Below are positions 61,903 through 64,000 of a stretch of DNA of 64,000 nucleotides, one piece after another. The position numbers and the translations under genes were made by a program. This DNA comes from an uncultured Sphingomonadaceae bacterium (lineage in GTDB: Bacteria; Pseudomonadota; Alphaproteobacteria; Sphingomonadales; Sphingomonadaceae): assembly GCA_947494305.1 (NCBI GenBank), contig CANLUL010000001.1, forward strand, positions 1,426,001 through 1,490,000. Direction: 5' to 3'. Numbering within the stretch: position 1 is the stretch's first letter; the number at the start of each line of letters is the position of its first letter. The notes beneath the pieces are model-generated. The model did no database searches and was not told the origin of the DNA. It worked only from the letters and a program-made list of their open reading frames with translations.

Positions 61903-62553
61903 TTAGTCGAGCGATAAAGCGCTTTCAATCGCATTGCTCACATCGTCCATGCTACCCATGCCATCAACTTTCTTCACGATGCCGCGCGCTTCGTAGATTG
62001 GCAGAATCGGCTCCGTTTTCGCCCGATATTCTTTCATCCGGGTGCGAACTGTTTCTTCATTGTCATCGGGGCGACGCTTAAACTGAGATGCGCCGCATGC
62101 ATCACAAACATCTGCCTTTGCAGGTTGCTTGAACGTATCATGATACCCCTCACCGCAATTGCCGCATGTGAAACGGCCAACGATACGTTCAACCAACGCA
62201 TCTTCATCAACTTCCAATTCTACCACATGATCGAGTGCACGATCACGGTTTGCGAGAATTTCATCGAGTGCCACAGCCTGTGCAGCTGTACGCGGATATC
62301 CGTCGAAAATCACACTGGCGCCTGCGCCCAGGTCGTCCAGCTTATCGCCAATAATACCAGAGACGACCTCGTCCGGAACCAGCTCACCAGCATCCATGAG
62401 TGCCTTTGCCTTTAAACCGACTTCGGTGCCGGCCTTTACGGCTGCTCTAAGCATATCTCCGGTAGATAGCTGGACCATCCCATGTTCGTCTTCCAAACGA
62501 GATGCTTGGGTCCCCTTGCCTGCGCCCGGAGGCCCCAACAAAATAATGTCCAT
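61903..62553 (-). CDS. adk: Adenylate kinase
   Basis: 216 residues. P-loop GPPGAGKGTQA, FDGYPRTAAQA, and a zinc-binding LID domain with CGNCGEGYHDTF and CDACGASQFKRRPDDNEETVRTR (four Cys). Converts ATP and AMP to ADP. Follows secY by 56 bases as is standard. Confidence 0.97.
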   Translation of the reverse strand: MDIILLGPPGAGKGTQASRLEDEHGMVQLSTGDMLRAAVKAGTEVGLKAKALMDAGELVPDEVVSGIIGDKLDDLGAGASVIFDGYPRTAAQAVALDEILANRDRALDHVVELEVDEDALVERIVGRFTCGNCGEGYHDTFKQPAKADVCDACGASQFKRRPDDNEETVRTRMKEYRAKTEPILPIYEARGIVKKVDGMGSMDDVSNAIESALSLD

Positions 62554-62609
62554 GTATATGCCCTTACGCCTAGTTCGATTCTCTAATTTAGGGTTAGCGT
62601 GTTCGAGCT

Positions 62610-63983
62610 TTAACGTCTACGGCGACCGCCCTTTAGCTTCGCTTTTTTCAACAAGTCACCATATTGCAGGGCCAATAGATGGCTCTGAATCTGCGTGATG
62701 GTATCCACCGTCACGTTAACAATAATCAATAAGCTGGTGCCGCCCAGAAAGAATAAAGGCAAATTGGTCTGCGCCATCACATATTCTGGAAGCACACAGA
62801 CAAAGGCCAGATAGGCCGCGCCAACAACCGTGATACGCGTCAGCACATAATCGAGATAATCGGCGGTATTCTTGCCAGGACGGATGCCCGGAACAAAGCC
62901 ACCATTTTTCTTCAGATTATCTGCCGTTTCTTCGGGGTTGAACACAACCGCTGTGTAAAAGAAACAGAAGAAGATAATACCCGCAGCATAGAGCCCCATA
63001 TAAAGCGGCTGTCCGTGCGCCAGATACTGGTTGAGCGAGATAATGAAATCGCCCGATGCCGATTCACCCGCTGTCGTATTGCCAGCAAACTGACTGACGG
63101 TCAGCGGCATAAGCAACAAGGAAGATGCAAAGATCGGCGGAATAACACCTGCGGTGTTCACTTTGAGTGGCAAGTGGCTGCGATCAGCCTGCATCACGCC
63201 GTTTTGCGTTGCTCGCTTCGGATATTGAATCAAAACCCGTCGTTGCGCGCGTTCCATGAAACTGATGAACAGAACCAAACCAGCGACCATTACAATCAAG
63301 CCAATAATAGTCAGAGCGCCGATCGAACCTGTACGGCTGCCTTCCATAAGATTTGCCACGAAGGTTGGCATTTGCGCGACAATACCGGCCATAATGATCA
63401 ATGAGATACCATTGCCGATCCCTCGACTGGTAATTTGTTCGCCAAGCCACATCAGGAATAATGTACCGCCGACAAGACTGATAACCGCCCCAATACGGAA
63501 GCCGTATCCGGGATTAATCACAGCTTGCAGGCCAGATTGAGACGCGAAGCCCTCCAGTCCTACAGCAATGAAATACCCCTGGATTGCGGTTAAGCCAACA
63601 GTACCATAGCGGGTATATTGATTGAGTTTCTTACGCCCTGCTTCGCCATCCTTTTTGATAGCGCCCAGAGTTGGCGACAACGCTGCCGCCAATTGCACCA
63701 CAATCGACGCAGTAATATAAGGCATAACGCCAAGCGCGATGAGGCTCATCCGCTCAAGCGAACCACCGGAGAATGTGTTAAAAATATCGAGAACACCGCC
63801 GCGCGTCTGATCATAGAGATCGGCGAGAACAACCGGATCAACACCTGGCAATGGAACAAAGCTCAAAAGCCGGAATATGACGAGCGCGCCGAGAGTAAAC
63901 CAAATGCGTTGGCGCAGCTCAGTGGCTTCACCAAATTTTCCCAGGTTCATATTAGCGCCGAGTTGATTGGCGTTTGATGCCAT
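62610..63983 (-). CDS. secY: Preprotein translocase subunit SecY
   Basis: 457 residues, ten membrane helices. LRQRIWFTLGALVIFRLLSFVPLPGVDP at the N-terminus; the helix 5 to 6 cytoplasmic loop has RRVLIQYPKRATQNGVMQADRSHLPLKVN, the SecY signature; PGxRPGKNTADYLDYVLTRIT follows. AAGGAAG precedes the ATG. The rest of the spc operon is off the right edge of the window. Confidence 0.97.
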   Translation of the reverse strand: MASNANQLGANMNLGKFGEATELRQRIWFTLGALVIFRLLSFVPLPGVDPVVLADLYDQTRGGVLDIFNTFSGGSLERMSLIALGVMPYITASIVVQLAAALSPTLGAIKKDGEAGRKKLNQYTRYGTVGLTAIQGYFIAVGLEGFASQSGLQAVINPGYGFRIGAVISLVGGTLFLMWLGEQITSRGIGNGISLIIMAGIVAQMPTFVANLMEGSRTGSIGALTIIGLIVMVAGLVLFISFMERAQRRVLIQYPKRATQNGVMQADRSHLPLKVNTAGVIPPIFASSLLLMPLTVSQFAGNTTAGESASGDFIISLNQYLAHGQPLYMGLYAAGIIFFCFFYTAVVFNPEETADNLKKNGGFVPGIRPGKNTADYLDYVLTRITVVGAAYLAFVCVLPEYVMAQTNLPLFFLGGTSLLIIVNVTVDTITQIQSHLLALQYGDLLKKAKLKGGRRRR

Positions 63984-64000
63984 ATGTAAACTTCCTTGCC

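Noticed and set aside
1-64000. CRISPR arrays, tRNA genes, insertion sequences
   Set aside because: No regularly spaced repeats, no tRNA-type GTTCRANNC arm with a cloverleaf, and no transposase ORF found on reading both strands.

Overview
The window reads as one stretch of an alphaproteobacterial chromosome of moderate GC content. Gene content points to a marine-type sphingomonad (Sphingomonadaceae, something near Sphingorhabdus/Parasphingorhabdus). This is an inference from protein style, the secY-adk-rpsM-rpsK-rpoA-rplQ series, formaldehyde and acyl-CoA gene sets, CtrA-like boxes and a GTCATTCC-type dispersed repeat; no 16S or search result backs it. I see no prophage, insertion sequence, CRISPR array, rRNA or tRNA.

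Layout. (1) 1-4.1 kb: the 3' half of a cbb3-oxidase maturation operon (ccoG end, ccoH, ccoI, ccoS), a small exported CxxC protein, and a convergent universal stress protein with an FNR/FixK-type site upstream. (2) 4.4-17 kb: a surface-glycan region. ugd, manA and manC supply UDP-glucuronate and GDP-mannose. They are followed by a DUF6356 protein, a polysaccharide pyruvyl transferase, an asparagine-synthetase-like protein without the N-terminal cysteine, a methyltransferase, a flippase-like membrane protein, and GT4, GT-C and GT2 glycosyltransferases. (3) 17-24 kb: a CitE-like lyase, a coniferyl-aldehyde-type dehydrogenase, a CaiB-type CoA-transferase, an RhlE-like helicase and a gamma-glutamyltransferase homologue. 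(4) 24-27 kb: a formaldehyde oxidation operon (frmA, a glyoxalase-fold protein, fghA) and an exported DsrE protein. (5) 27-33 kb: a YcaQ glycosylase, a MurC/Mpl-like ligase divergent from an LD-carboxypeptidase, and a CHASE2-EAL phosphodiesterase.

(6) 33.0-34.6 kb is a gene-poor stretch holding two apparent microproteins, three intrinsic terminators, a perfect DnaA box with a near-perfect partner, and an AT-rich segment. It could be a small-RNA locus, a DnaA-controlled region or a replication origin. (7) 34.6-46 kb: a Tat-exported DUF4197 protein, a lipoprotein whose ribosome-binding site lies in an 18-bp perfect hairpin, and a large acyl-CoA catabolic region. The latter has two paired acyl-CoA dehydrogenases and an SDR on the minus strand. 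On the plus strand are an SDR with a GPH transporter, then an ACAD11-like dehydrogenase, an alcohol dehydrogenase, an aminoglycoside-phosphotransferase-fold kinase and an SDR. The palindrome TTTAATTG-N2-CAATTAAA occurs upstream of both catabolic operons and, with small changes, upstream of the aldehyde dehydrogenase/CoA-transferase pair 21 kb away, which suggests one regulon.

(8) 46-53 kb: two exported Arg/Tyr/Gly-rich proteins, a membrane-anchored PQQ dehydrogenase, a prolyl oligopeptidase and a bestrophin-like protein. (9) 53-64 kb: rplQ, rpoA, rpsK, rpsM, adk and secY on the minus strand. An Lrp/AsnC regulator and a PQQ sugar dehydrogenase with an extra C-terminal domain lie between rplQ and rpoA. 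A trypsin-like protease, gdhA and an SRPBCC protein lie between rpsM and adk. The usually continuous ribosomal block is therefore broken twice.
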